A stretch of DNA of 64,000 nt from Teratosphaeria epicoccoides. Its lineage: Eukaryota; Ascomycota; Dothideomycetes; Mycosphaerellales; Teratosphaeriaceae. Below, piece after piece: positions 1-10,675 of the stretch. Each line of letters starts with the position of its first letter. Position 1 is the first letter of the stretch. Position numbers and translations under genes: made by a program. The notes under the pieces were generated by a model. It ran no database searches and was not told the DNA's origin. It saw nothing but the letters and a program-made list of their open reading frames with translations. Where the stretch lies: NCBI GenBank assembly GCA_021401465.1, contig JADDMT010000002.1:186001-250000 (forward strand), in the 5' to 3' direction.

Positions 1-196
1 GGCGCTGGAAGGGGGCGGCGTTGGTGATGTCGCCTCGGGCGTTGCGCTCCGCCTTGCCCTCCTTGTACATGTTCAGCGTCTTGACCCGCTTGGCGGAGCG
101 GTAGAAGTTCTCGCCCTTGCGCCGCACATTGCCCATCCCGTCGCCCGTCTGGCCCTGTCGCTCACGGCGCGTCGCCTCTTTCTTGCCGGTGCCCAT
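1..196 (-). CDS. NOG2: Nucleolar GTP-binding protein 2 (Nog2/Nug2), N-terminal part only
   Basis: The 65 codons visible run off the left edge. The protein begins MGTGKKEATRRERQG and continues through GENFYRSAKRVKTLNMYKEGK and an RNARGDI segment, which matches the very conserved start of the circularly permuted GTPase Nog2. Nog2 acts in the nucleolus and nucleoplasm on pre-60S ribosomal particles and is required for late 60S maturation and export. The ATG at 196-194 is the family's usual start. The GTPase domain lies outside the window, so catalytic motifs cannot be checked. The gene diverges from the carotenoid-oxygenase gene, with about 200 bases between the two starts. Confidence 0.93.
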   Translation of the reverse strand, partial: MGTGKKEATRRERQGQTGDGMGNVRRKGENFYRSAKRVKTLNMYKEGKAERNARGDITNAAPFQR

Positions 197-398
197 CGTG
201 GCGGAGGTGTCGGTCTGACTTCGAGGGGAGAGATGTGTAGCTGTGTGGAAAGAAAGGAATTTCCAAGCGAATGATCAATGAATATGAATGGAAGTCTTGG
301 CTGCTCTATTTGATGGACATATTGGTTAATACAATCAAAGTCATTCACCACAATTGCCGTGACTCCTCCTCCTCCTCCCCCAACATATCAGTACCAAC

Positions 399-2267
399 AT
401 GCCCGACCCTCCACATCTCCTCCACCACACTTCCCCCAACCCCCCCACTAGCACACCCCATCATGGCGTCGGCCGACGTCCAACTCCCTCTCCACCCGGA
501 CTCCATCCCTCCAACCCCGACCACCCCAATCCCGAAGACACCTCCCACCCCCTCCCCTGCGAATGGCCCATCACCCACGACCTCGCCGGCGGCGACGAGC
601 CCTGCCGCCTCGAGGGCGAAGTCGCCGACCTCGTCGTCCTCGGCGCCATTCCCCCCTCCCTCAACGGCATCTTCTACCGCATCACCACTGACCCCTTCGT
701 CCCGCCCCACCCCGACAACGTCCCCCTCGACGGTGACGGCAACATCTCCGCCCTGCACTTCCACGCCGGCGCCGTCGACCTGAAAACAAAGTACGTCGCC
801 ACCGAGCGCTACCGCCTCGAGCGCGCCGCCCGCCGCGCCCTCTTCGGCCTCTACCGCAACCCCTTCACCCACCACCCCTGCGTGCGCGCCGCCGTCGACA
901 GCACCGCCAACACCAACCTCGTCTACTGGGCCGGCCACCTGCTCGCCCTGAAAGAAGGCGCCTTGCCCTACGCCGTCGACCCCCGCACCCTGGAGACGCG
1001 CGGCTACGATCCCTTCGATCTGGAGAGGACCCTTGGGACCAAGACCTTCACCGCGCATCCGAAACACGATCCCTTCCGCGACGAGCTGGTGTGCTACGGC
1101 TACGAAGCGAAGGGGCTCGCCTCGCTCGACACCGTGGTGTTCGCGCTGGATCGCCGGGGCGAAGTGAAGTGGCACTCGTGGTTGCGACTGCCGTGGTGCG
1201 CGCCCGTGCACGACTGCGCCATCACCGAGAACTTCGTGGTCTTGGTGCTGTGGCCCTTTGAAGCCGACGTGGAGCGGATGAAGCGAGGCGGGCACCACTG
1301 GGCGTGGAGTTACGAGCGGCCGGCGACCTTCGTCGTGGTGCCGCGCGGGGAGCACGGGACGAGCCTGGCGAGGGAGAAGTTCGGGTGGGCGGAAGGGGAA
1401 GGGAGCAGGATCTACGCATGGGAAAATGCCATGTTGATCCACGCCGGTGGCGCTTGGTAAACCCCCCCCCCCTTCCCTCCCCCAGAAACAAAAAGCCCAA
1501 CCCAGTCCACCCCGTCAGATCGCAAAAAAAATAAAAACCACAAGCTAACCCCCTTCCCCCCAAAACCTCGCAGGGAAGACCCAACCACCCACACCATCCA
1601 CCTCTCCACCTCCCGCGTCCTCGACAACGCCTTCCCCTTCTTCCCCAACACCTCCCCCCACCAGCACCGCCGCCCCTCCCCCTTCCCCCCGGCCGACTTC
1701 GTCCAATGGACCCTCGACCCCAGCACCCCATCCAGCACCAAAATCCGCGACCCGCACATCCTGCTCCCGCACCCTTCCGAATTCCCCCGCACCGACGTCC
1801 GCTTCGCCACCCGCCCGCCCAAAACCCTCATCCTCAACGTCTGCGTCCCGACGACCCCGTACCAGAATCTCTTCCATTCGCTCAACGGCCTGGCGATCGT
1901 GACGCCGGCGTCCGCGGGCGAGGGAGGGGCAGGAGTGGAGTTTTTCCATGCGGGCGAGGACTGCGCGTGCCAGGAGCCGGTGTTTGTGCCGCGGTCCGAG
2001 GACGCGGGGGAAGGGGATGGGTGGGTGCTGGCGATGGTGGAGAGGCGACGGGAAGCGCGGTGCGAGGTGGTGGTGTTGGACTCGAGGAGGTTCGCCGAGG
2101 GGCCCGTAGCGAGGGTGCGGTTGCCGTTGAGGGTGCGGGCGCAGGTGCATGGGAATTGGGTGGGTGGGGAGGTGTTGGGGTGGGCGCCAGGCGAGGGGCT
2201 GGTGGGGGGTGTGAGGGAGGTGAGGGAGGTGAGTGGGAGGGGCGCGTTGGAGCCGGTCCGGGCGTGA
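399..2267 (+). CDS. Carotenoid oxygenase family protein (carotenoid/stilbene cleavage dioxygenase)
   Basis: Two exons, 399-1456 and 1574-2267, with a GT-AG intron of 117 bp. The splice joins TG|G to restore a Trp codon and keep frame. The protein has the RPE65/lignostilbene-dioxygenase layout: GIFYRITTDP, a DGDGNISALHF strand, and the four Fe-binding His contexts, FTAHPKHDP, PVHDCAITENF, MLIHAGG and, near the C-terminus, QVHGNWV. These enzymes cleave C=C bonds of carotenoids, apocarotenoids or stilbenes using O2 and Fe(II). Sequence alone does not say which substrate is used. A fungal CarX-like (retinal-forming), CarT/CAO-2-like or stilbene-cleaving role are all possible. The N-terminal 40 residues are Pro-rich and poorly conserved, so the exact start is uncertain; the ATG at 463 is out of frame. 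Both exons are very GC-rich. Confidence 0.88.
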
Positions 2268-2423
2268 CAGCGTGGTGGATCGTGGGTCGTGGAGGGGCTA
2301 TGGATATGCTGGGACGCTTCACGAGGTACGGATCAGCTGGACTAGTATTTTGGGTAATGTATATGACATGCAATGAGTGCGTCCCCTTGCAGCCTCCCGT
2401 TGTACCCTGCGCGCTGCGTGGGA

Positions 2424-3402
2424 TCAGCTTTCAACCACTCGATCCCGGTCAAGAGATGCATCAGCAGCAGCCTCTTCCGCCGCTACAGCACTTGCTGCCT
2501 TGCTGCGCTCGACAACCTCATGAAAAGCTGGTGCCTTGGTGACACTTGCGTTGACCTGAATCTCCTCCATCTCCTTCTCCAGGGACAATTTGATCTTTCC
2601 AAAACCCGAACCGTCGTCCAGCCACACGACCCTTTCTGCGTTCGCCGCCAGCGCCGCCAGCTCGCCGAAAATCCGGGCATGTCTCCACCGGTCTTGCACT
2701 CTGCGACGGAGGTGCCGGTGCCGCCGCGGCAGTCGCGATCAGCACCTCTGAGCTCGAGCCCCTCAGCGGCGTGGGCGGAGACACGCAGCTCGTTGATGTG
2801 CGGGAGTGCCTTTGCGGCCCGGATGGCGGGACGCCAGAGGCCGAGGCCGGATCCTCCATCGCGAACAAAGTCGAGCACGATGGTGAGGTGCGCGAGGGGT
2901 TGTGGCCGGTCGTCGGAGAGCCTGGTCCGGCTGTGGTACATGGCGGCGATGCTGTGGGGGCGGAGAGCGTTTGCTGCGAGAAAGAATATGGGCATGCCCT
3001 CGTGGTAGGTTTGCTTGCAGGCCAGGGACAGGTCGAGAGCGCCGCGTGGCCAGAGACGATGTGAGCCTGATCATCGGTCGACGTTTTGCATCGACCCCGT
3101 CGATCTGCTCGGCAGGAGTGCATGTCGAGGTTCGACGCAGAGCTCTCTTGACACGAGCTCGTCGACAGACCGATGCCGGGTCCCGGGGATGTCGAGGCGA
3201 GCTCGTAGATGGCTTCGCGCAACTCTGCTGGCGGGGCGAGAAGGTTGGATTTGCTCTTCCTGCCTGCCGCTCTGCAAAATGACGAGCCAGGTATAGTCGC
3301 GCAGCTGCCCCGGAGACAGTGTAAGACCTGGGGTCCTGCCCGACGGGATCGTAGCGGTACACGACGTGCGTTTGGCCGTCTGCGTCCTCTTCTTTCCCCC
3401 AT
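2424..3402 (-). CDS. LPPELR-type (F-box-like) hypothetical protein, multi-exon, 5' end unresolved
   Basis: Three coding pieces on the minus strand can be joined. The first (within 3402-3100) holds LLAPPAELREAIYELA, the variant LPPELR motif typical of large families of short fungal proteins. The second (about 3066-2746) follows a CAG acceptor and has LACKQTYHEGMPIFF. A 47-bp intron at 2745-2699 leads to the last exon, 2698-2424, which contains RIFGELAALAANAERVVWLD and a Glu-rich helix. The first intron (donor near 3120-3150) is not fixed. No function is established for this family; an F-box-like N-terminal role is often suggested. The neighbour at 3980-5245 belongs to the same broad family. 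The exact start is not determined. Confidence 0.5.
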
Positions 3403-3600
3403 ACCTCGCGAAGTGGCACGCTGAAGTCCTGGAAAGCCTGTCCGAAGCCGTGCACGATTGTGTGCATAAGGACAGGGCCTTTCTCCAAGCTGTCTTGCGC
3501 GTTGGAAATGTAAACGACAATGAGGTCCTCACGGGGTATGCTCATGTTCTTGAGGATCCACAACATGATCTCGCCTTTGTCGAGGGAATAGGATCTGGCG
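3403..3600 (-). other. Coding-like exon of unknown gene, upstream of the LPPELR gene
   Basis: A minus-strand reading frame entering near 3600 after a possible CAG acceptor encodes MSIPREDLIVVYISNAQDS and continues in frame below 3403 with VVYRYDPVGQDPRSYTVSG to roughly 3280. Its composition looks like real protein and unlike a shadow frame. It then passes into the LPPELR gene in a different frame. It may be an upstream exon of that gene joined by an unrecognised intron, or the remnant of a separate gene. I do not recognise the protein. Confidence 0.3.
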
Positions 3601-3979
3601 CAGATGATCGAGAATTTGAAAAATCACGATGGTTGGTTGTGTACGGCTTTACATAGCTTTTCCAAAATTGGTCTGACGAGTCTTTACGAGGCCATCGACC
3701 AGCAGCTTCTTGATTCATTTCCATCACTCGCGTTCCTCGACGCCAGATCGCTCAGAGACCTCTTGCGTCTCCTGCCCTGATATTTGCATATTTCGACCTT
3801 CGCGTCTCACGCACGCCAATCCGTATGCTGTGTCCCGCTACCATGACCGTCATCCTTTACAGGCCATCACGTGGTCTGTCCATTTCCGAACTTGATGAGC
3901 TGTACATTGTGTGCCGTGACTGCTGCCTCTCTCTCCAGTGCAGCCTCACTCAGAATCGTACGCCTCTTCTTTTTGCGTA

Positions 3980-5245
3980 TCATTTGCCTTTTTCTTTCCA
4001 ACAAGTCGTTTTGTTACGCCCAGTCTCGCTCAGAATCTCGTTATCGTGACGAATGGTGTCCCTCACGTACTTCTCGATTTCTGGGCAATCGCCCACGAAT
4101 ACCAGCTCGCTCGCTTTCTTGAAGACTTTGATCATTTGCTTGAGCCCTGGCAGGTCTTCAGCAGAAGTGTATGTGCGGCACACGCCTGGATGACGTGGTT
4201 TGAACCACACCTTCTCGCTATCGATCCTGACCTCGAGCTTTTGGAAGCCCGGATGCAGATGCAACGAAGTGATGGCGTGCTGCAGCTCATTCTCATTAAA
4301 TCGGATCAGTCGGCCAGGCATGTAGCTGATAGAAATAGAGCGGACGTGCACCAGCCGGCTCGGAGCCAGCACTCGGGTGAAGAGCGGGAAGTCTTTGAAC
4401 TCAACCATGCGGAAATTGTTGATGCTGTAGAAAACCGGCGTGGCCTCTCGGTTGATAAACTTGTTGACAGACAGCAGGCTCATAATCTGAGTAAGGGGGC
4501 GAGTCTGCAAAGAGCGTCGCTTGTCCAGCGGCTTGTCTTCGTGGCCGTCAAGATCGTTTGTGCTCCAAGGCCGGCCTTGGACACGAAGACGCGTTTCCGT
4601 GCATTCGCTGAACACCCAGCGCGGGCAGCGATGGATGCTGCGCTTGTCGAAGACTACGGTCGGGAAAGCGAAGAGCAGCTCATATATCCTTGCCCGAAGT
4701 TCCGGCGGAAGGCAAAGGAAGCGAAAGGTACTCTTGGCTTGCGCTTCTGATGACGACCGATTCTCGACGCTCAGCAAGAAGACCGCGGCTCGGTGTCGAA
4801 GGATCCTGCTCTTCTCTGGATCCCACGAGATCGCAGGTGAATCGTCGACGTCCTCCATTGGCATTTCATAACTCAGAAGGCCCTGTTCAAGACTAGGCAT
4901 TGTCGACTCGACCGTGAACCGTACATGTCTGGGTTTCTCAATGCTGTACGCGATCGCATTGCGAGCACGCAAAGCATGGGACTTCGTGTTGCTGACAAGC
5001 CAGCGTATGATCTTAGATCGCCGCACGAAATCTTTGTTGCTGCCGATGACCGCCATGGTGATGAGCGCGTCGTCGTCGTCGACAGGGTTGTCTCCCTCGG
5101 TAAGACGCTTTGTCTGCTTTTTCAATTCTGCTCGTAGCCACTCTTCAGCCACCTCGTTCTCGGTCCTCCCTTGCGATTGCTGGTTGGCGGATGCCTTGCT
5201 GCGACGGCCGCGTGGAGACCCATCGCGCTCATTCAGCTGAGCCAT
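3980..5245 (-). CDS. LPPELR-motif hypothetical protein (F-box-like family)
   Basis: A single-exon gene of 421 residues from the ATG at 5245. An in-frame ATG at 5398 would add 51 low-complexity residues and is less likely. The N-terminal half is charged. The centre has FLCLPPELRARIYELLF (about residue 190), followed about 70 residues later by SLLSVNKFINREATPVFYS, the usual second block (conserved hydrophobic, N/K, REA.PVFY) of this fungal family. The C-terminal part fits the family's alpha/beta pattern. Members are abundant and fast-evolving in dothideomycetes and have no assigned function. The gene reads toward the related gene at 2424-3402 in the same orientation, which suggests an old local duplication. 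Confidence 0.75.
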   Translation of the reverse strand: MAQLNERDGSPRGRRSKASANQQSQGRTENEVAEEWLRAELKKQTKRLTEGDNPVDDDDALITMAVIGSNKDFVRRSKIIRWLVSNTKSHALRARNAIAYSIEKPRHVRFTVESTMPSLEQGLLSYEMPMEDVDDSPAISWDPEKSRILRHRAAVFLLSVENRSSSEAQAKSTFRFLCLPPELRARIYELLFAFPTVVFDKRSIHRCPRWVFSECTETRLRVQGRPWSTNDLDGHEDKPLDKRRSLQTRPLTQIMSLLSVNKFINREATPVFYSINNFRMVEFKDFPLFTRVLAPSRLVHVRSISISYMPGRLIRFNENELQHAITSLHLHPGFQKLEVRIDSEKVWFKPRHPGVCRTYTSAEDLPGLKQMIKVFKKASELVFVGDCPEIEKYVRDTIRHDNEILSETGRNKTTCWKEKGK

Positions 5246-5512
5246 GATGGCAGATGCAACGTTGAATGCTGCCTTGTGCTTCGCGTTGGTTGTGGTATGG
5301 TGGATTGAGCTGCTGCTGCAAAAGGATGTTGGCAGATGTACGTAGGAAGTGGTAGCAACAATGCAGTAGGATATACTATTAGGCGGCAGCTTCGGCACAA
5401 GGCGAAGTGAAGGTGATATGGCAGAGGCGTGATATGCTTCATCATACCACGTGCGAGACAGCCAATGCGGGAAGGAGCGTCGGTCACGTGCGACGTCATG
5501 CTCTCGTCACCC

Positions 5513-6496
5513 TCACTGTCTCTGCTGGTCCGCAGAGCCCATCTTCCCACCCGTAAGCGCCTCCCCGATCTTCCGAATCCTCTCAGCTTCGATCTCCGCA
5601 TAATTCCCAGCCCCGCCCAGCGCACTCCTGGAGAACTGCCTATTCGCCCTGTTTAGCATATCCTGCACATTCTCCGGCCGACCATAAGCCCACACACTCG
5701 CGCTATTCTCGCTCCTTTCTTCGGTGTTGTAATCGTTGACAAATTCCCGAGGGTTCTCATCGGTGCCGAATTCCTTCTCTAGGGTGGCATCGAGCTGAGC
5801 ATGGTTGACGATGAAGGATCGAGCGTTGGTGTACAGTTCTTGGAGAGATGCCAGGCGCTGGGAGGACTTCAGCTGGGCATGCGCGTGAGCGAGGAGTACC
5901 TTGTGGTTGTGCTGATCAGCCATCTCCTCTGGAGACGGCTGTACCTGTCTCAGCCGAACATTGTAAGGCTGATTGGGTGGATGGACGAGGTCGAGGCCGT
6001 GAGAAGACGCTGTCAGGCGTTCGTCTTCCCGAATTGGAGCATTGAGCAGAGCCTCTCTCTCTTCACATCGGCGGCGCTGTATTGCTGCTTGTCTGGTTGT
6101 GTCCCGAATCCTGCGTCTGCGGAGACTCGCCAGACCTTCTTGCAAGTTGCGTCGTCTGTCAGCTGAAATTTTGTCGGTCCACTCTGCTCTGCTTCCTGGT
6201 GGTCTTGCTGACCATCCCTCTTTTGTCTTCGGCGCGTGTGTGTGGCCTGCTGTGCCTGCGTGTGTGGCTTGATCCAGCCCTCTTGCGTCTCCGAAGATGT
6301 TGCGTGGCACGGGGAGACGACCTTTGGGGAATGGGCTGTCCGGTGCCGTCTGCTGTGGTGGTTGTGGGACGTCGATGTAGCGCGGGTGTTCAGGGCCAAC
6401 TGCTTGCCGTGCTGCAGTTGTTGAGATAGATCGGACTGTGCAATGAGGACATTTCCATGCGCGTAACGGCGCTGATATCGTGATGATGGGAGGCAT
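5513..6496 (-). CDS. PET123: Mitochondrial small ribosomal subunit protein mS26 (Pet123 family)
   Basis: 327 residues from the ATG at 6496; an upstream in-frame ATG at 6598 is less plausible. The N-terminus (MPPIITISAPLRAWKCPHC then VRSISTTAARQA) is Arg/Ser-rich and fits a mitochondrial presequence. The signature GPEHPRYIDVPQPPQ, followed by KGRLPVPRNIF, is the conserved N-terminal block of fungal mS26/Pet123. The middle is a long charged helix (about 110-250, many Arg/Glu/Gln), as expected for a protein that clamps the body of the mitochondrial 37S subunit. It should act in mitochondrial translation. No intron is needed. The next gene upstream on the same strand ends 98 bases away. Confidence 0.8.
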   Translation of the reverse strand: MPPIITISAPLRAWKCPHCTVRSISTTAARQAVGPEHPRYIDVPQPPQQTAPDSPFPKGRLPVPRNIFGDARGLDQATHAGTAGHTHAPKTKEGWSARPPGSRAEWTDKISADRRRNLQEGLASLRRRRIRDTTRQAAIQRRRCEEREALLNAPIREDERLTASSHGLDLVHPPNQPYNVRLRQVQPSPEEMADQHNHKVLLAHAHAQLKSSQRLASLQELYTNARSFIVNHAQLDATLEKEFGTDENPREFVNDYNTEERSENSASVWAYGRPENVQDMLNRANRQFSRSALGGAGNYAEIEAERIRKIGEALTGGKMGSADQQRQ

Positions 6497-6594
6497 GATG
6501 ATCAGGTCGCTCGTAGGGAGGAATATGCAATGCCGCAGGCGAGTGAGAACGGGTAGGGAAGAAGCACGGATCCTCCGAGCTCCGCATCCATCAA

Positions 6595-7300
6595 TCAATA
6601 CCCATCAATGTATTGATCAGCTACGCTAAATCTGCAATTGTTTGCCAGGACCATCTTCACCTTCTCCTCCATGCACTCCTGCCTTCTTGGTCCTGTCTTG
6701 AAGACATCTCGCTTCTTCCCTGTCCACCAACATTTGACCTCACTCATACCAATTCCCAAGCCAATCTCATGCGTGTGTCCAGCGTCCAGTCCATCAAGCG
6801 CACTCAACGCCAAGCGCGGCTCCAATGCACCATCCATCTTTGCAGTCTTTGCCTCGTCGTCCCATATGATGCCTTGGTCCGGGACGTGGAACTCGTGAAT
6901 GACTGTATATGCCTTCTCTGAGTTCTGCGGCGGGATCTCTATTACTCGACGCGAATTCTCGTCCAATCTGCCCGAGGGACTATCCAAATCCAAGTAGCAG
7001 ACGTCGAGCTGAGGCCTCCTTGCGTAGTTGCCGATCTCAACATCCATCGCGGAATGTCAGACCACCTTTATGCAGAGCCTTTCCGCGATGCCATAAGAGC
7101 GTTTGGAAAGCGTCTATGGTCAGGTGCTTGGCGCTGTTGGTGCGGGCTGAAAGCATGATCGAGAAGGGCTGAGAGTTGGCGGCGTTGGACTTTGAAAGAA
7201 TTGGCTGGCTGGTAGATGCTGTGACCAGAATGGTGGGTGGCTGTTCGGGCTCTACTGGACAACGAGAGAATATTTGACCCATCCTGGTGGTGTTTTTCAA
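6595..7300 (-). pseudogene. Unknown gene split by a 4-bp tandem duplication (frameshift)
   Basis: The 5' part (7300-7049) encodes MGQIFSRCPVEPEQPPTILV through LHKGGLTFRD. The 3' part (7040-6595), in another frame, continues VEIGNYARRPQLDVCYLDLD to a C-terminal VADQYIDGY. The two halves join naturally if one copy of a tandem CATC (7041-7044, 7045-7048 on the plus strand) is removed. No GT-AG intron of usable length restores the frame. The protein is unrecognised. The MGQIFSRC start fits an N-myristoylation/palmitoylation site if translation starts at 7282, which is inference only. It is either a recent pseudogene, an allele with a frameshift, or a sequencing error. Confidence 0.55.
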
Positions 7301-7560
7301 GATGAGTACGATTCCGTTGTATTGCTGGTTTTGTCGTGTGCGTGTTGCGAGCGCCCAAGCGCATTACTTTGCTGCCGCCTGCTGTAGCTGCCAACCTCCA
7401 GGCGACATACAACCGACCCATGATCACTGATGACCAAAAAGACATGCTTCGACAGGAAAGCAGCAGCTGAGCGGAGAAGGACGGCAAGTCGAGTGGTTGA
7501 CTGTCCCGACGTCAATGAACTCCCCCACGGTTTACGTCTTTGATGGCGGCCTCAGCGTTT

Positions 7561-8325
7561 TCACGGTGACCTCAACGCGGTGATGCCGGACAAGGCAGCC
7601 TGGAAACCGCGGACAGCAGTGCCCTCGTGAAAAGCATTTTTGTGGCCATATGTGTACACGCCAAAAGCGTTCTGTGAGGCATGGACCCATTCACCACCGG
7701 TGATGGCCATGTCAGGAGCCTTCGTCGAAGATAACAGAATTCAGGCCTGGTTAGAGGGGACAGCCACATACTACAGCATGCCGGCGGTGGATGAATGGCC
7801 TGGGAAGATGGTAAAACACCAGCCGGAACAGGCGCGTAGATCAGGCGCACGGCAGCATCGTTTGAAGCATCGGAAGAAAGGAGTGTCATGGCGTGAGCTG
7901 GGCTGCCTGCAAGACCGGGTTCTTTACTGTGGAAGCACCTGGCTAACGAAGGCATGATGCCCCGTGATCTCCATTGAGGCGCGCATCGCATGGGCAGTGG
8001 AGTGGCGCACCTTCCGTTCGAGAGTAGCCGCCTGAAACTGTGGATCTTCCCGAGCGGCTTGCCTCCGTCGTGCATGCCCTCTTCCTCGCCACATCACTTC
8101 TTCCTCAATCTGTCTGTTACAACATCAACACTCGGCTTGGGCAATATGATGGAGAAATTCCCGCAGGCATTTCTGGGGCGAGAGCGGCGGCAGCGGGAGG
8201 CTGGATGCCACTGGCAGCACTACAGCGAAGCCAAGAATGCCATCCGGCGGCATCATGGCATCATGTTCGCAGAACGACAAATTCGAGTGCGTCCAGCTTC
8301 CAAAGTCTCTTCTGCAATCACGCAC
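7561..8325 (-). pseudogene. Coding-like but interrupted region, unknown protein (decayed or unresolved introns)
   Basis: One minus-strand frame shows several protein-like blocks broken by stops. From 8325 there is a hydrophobic stretch (GILGFAVVLPVASSLPLPP) resembling a signal peptide. TGA at 8124-8122 is followed by RQIEEEVMWRGRGHARRRQA and HAMRASMEITGHHAFVS. After more stops comes a convincing C-terminal block (7740-7561) with ITGGEWVHASQNAFGVYTYG, then HKNAFHEGTAVRGFQAALSG. An alternative frame (about 7920-7770) also looks coding, so introns are possible. I do not recognise the family. It lies next to a clear transporter pseudogene, which favours decay. Confidence 0.35.
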
Positions 8326-8968
8326 AGCCCTTGATCTCCTTGCTCGATGCTCGATATGCCTGTGATGTGACGCTCCCTGGTATTGTCATGCAGGGAGTCA
8401 GGCATGAGGTCGCTCATTGTTCTCAACCGGACATCTGACGGGCTACAGCGTATATACGTCTCATTGGGTCACTTGCGAAATTCACTACATAGCCTGGTAT
8501 CGCCATCACTCTCCCAAGCCTGGGATCGATCTGACCAAGAGAGCCGTCATTGTCGCCGATCTCCAGATCGGCTACTCGCTCTGATCGCTTACCACAGATC
8601 ATTTGCCAATGCTTCGCGAGCTCTATTCTTGACTCGATCTGTTCCGTCTGCTTGGACTTTGCCAGCCTCCGTTCGTGAAGTGGAGCATATGAGAGGTAAC
8701 CTGCATCGACGTGAGAGCCATATTCGCAGTACTTAGCAATCTTTCCTCACCAGAAAAATCTCTCAGACACCTCAACCCCGTCAAGTCGTCGCGCAGGCTC
8801 GCACGACTCCCCTACTCATGTCGTCCTCTAGCTCTGCAAACGAGTCGGCTTCAACATCTCGCCGTTGCGTAAGTTCCTCAAGGCAAATCCGAGCATTGTC
8901 TGCACGCAGGTATTCATTCCAATTATGGACGATGCTCTGCAGCCTGACCTCGCCCAAATCCAGCGTGA

Positions 8969-10675
8969 CTACCGCAGGGTCCATCGCCTCTGGGAGATCA
9001 CATTTCTTTCGATTCCCTTCTCTATTGCCGGAATCTTCTGCTCGAACAACAACTTCAACTCTGCGTATGTCCTGTCTTTGGGCTCTGGCAATCTGAAGTC
9101 TGTCCAGACCAAGTATAAGAGCGCAAGACCGGCTCAAAATAATCCTGCTCGGCCATTTTCAGCTCCACGCATCGGAGTTGAGCATCTTGGAACACGTTAA
9201 CATCTTAGTGCACTGTCAGAAATGAAGCTCAACCATACGTATGGCGTGATAACACCATTCACAATGCCCTGCACGTTATACAGATTCCTCGCCAACACCA
9301 TTGTCTTGGTCCTCAGCCTCGAGCTTGGGATCCCGGCAACAATGCTGTACCCGACCGTCCCGACCGTCACGTCATAGCAGGGTGTGAAAAGCAGCAAGAG
9401 GCATCCCGTGGCGTATGATGTAGCTTTATTTGGAGCTATATTGACGAAGCCGATGATTATCAGGACGAGGAACATAGCGGTGAGACCGGAAAGGTAGAGG
9501 GTTCGGCGACCGAGTTAGGTGAGAGCAAACCAAGAGATCAGGACGCCGATCATGACGATGGCGTATAAAGAGATTGAGAAGTCAAGGGAGACTGTTGTTG
9601 GGAGGCCGACTTGCTCAAAGAAGCTGCTTGCAGTCAGCCTGCGGATGTGATTGGGAGGTAGAAGAGAGAGAAAGCTTACTACGCCGCAAAGCCCATGAAT
9701 GAAGCACCACTCGCCGCCTGAAAGACCCAGACGACACATGTGATTTCTGTCCGCCTCAAGTTTACACCCTTGAAGCAGTCTCAGTAAGATGTGCCTGCTC
9801 AAATCTACTTCTCCGTCTCATTAGTCAACCGTATCATCGCCACCGTCTGCTCAATCTTCCCCTCATGCGCCTTACCCCTCAATCTCATAAGACTCTGTTT
9901 GGCATCCGCTAGCCTTTCCTTCCTCACTAGCTACCAAGGACTCTCAGGCGCAAATGCAATACCAACAATCAGCGGCACCGGCCACATCCACTGTAGGCCA
10001 TAGGGACCCTATATGCCCATTGATCCGTGCGACGGAGGAGAGCACGCAGGACACCAGAGGCGATGAGCTGACCAAGGCACCACATCATGTTCACGTACGT
10101 TGTCAGATAGCCTCTGAGAGCCACAGGACACACTTCCGCTGCATAAGCTGTCGTCAGCGTCTGGAAACCCCCCACGGCACGCCGAACAATACCTGTGCGA
10201 CTTGACATCTTGCGCGAGAAATGGAATAGAGATCAAACCGCATAGCGAGACCAGTGTCGCGATCATGGTCTTCTTGAATCCAAATTTATCATTGATGATA
10301 CCGTTGATGAAGAGACCCAGAATCTCACCAACTCGAGCGCTGTTGCTGAGACCGGCTGGCCACGGTGCTGGGGTGCCGTGCTTGTCATTGCTCCTGAGCA
10401 CTCCATACTTGCAAGCAAAGGCTGTTAAAGCCGAAGAAGGAGGATGTGAGGACGATATCATAGCCTTCCATTGCTATGGCTGTGGAGAAGAAGATAGACC
10501 AGGCGTTCGCTTTGGAATAGAAGTTGATTGCCTGCAGCAGGGTCATGCTGTGCTCGGCCTCTGTCGCCAATTTTGCCTCATCCCTGAGGTGGTGAAAGTC
10601 GGCAGCATCGTTGAACAATGCGCCGCGGGCCGTGCCTTTGTAAAGTCCTCGACGCCCCCGATGCTTTGCTTCGCC
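8969..10675 (-). pseudogene. Alpha-glucoside (maltose) permease pseudogene, MFS sugar transporter family
   Basis: Blocks of a Mal31/Mph-type proton symporter occur in order but in several frames: EHSMTLLQAINFYSKANAWS and AMEGYDIVLTSSFFGF (about 10600-10420); GEILGLFINGIINDKFGFKK; GGFQTLTTAYAAEVCPVALR; WMWPVPLIVGIAFAPESPW; FFEQVGLPTTVSLDFSISLY; SIVAGIPSSRLRTKTMVLAR; FRLPEPKDRTYAELKLLF. Trp codons have become stops at 9931-9933 (TAG), 9159-9161 (TGA) and 9134-9136 (TGA), and there are frame shifts near 10420 and 10200. A GTAAGC...CAAG intron remains near 9679-9622. The intact family imports maltose and related sugars at the plasma membrane; this copy cannot. All three nonsense changes are G-to-A on the coding strand. 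Confidence 0.9.

Noticed and set aside
345..1442. A 365-codon minus-strand open frame
   Set aside because: It is antisense to the carotenoid-oxygenase gene; its Gly/Val-rich, repeat-like composition is what the complement of a GC-rich gene gives, and it has no domain.
1412..2150. Several minus-strand frames rich in Arg/Gly
   Set aside because: Antisense to intron and exon 2 of the same gene in very GC-rich DNA.
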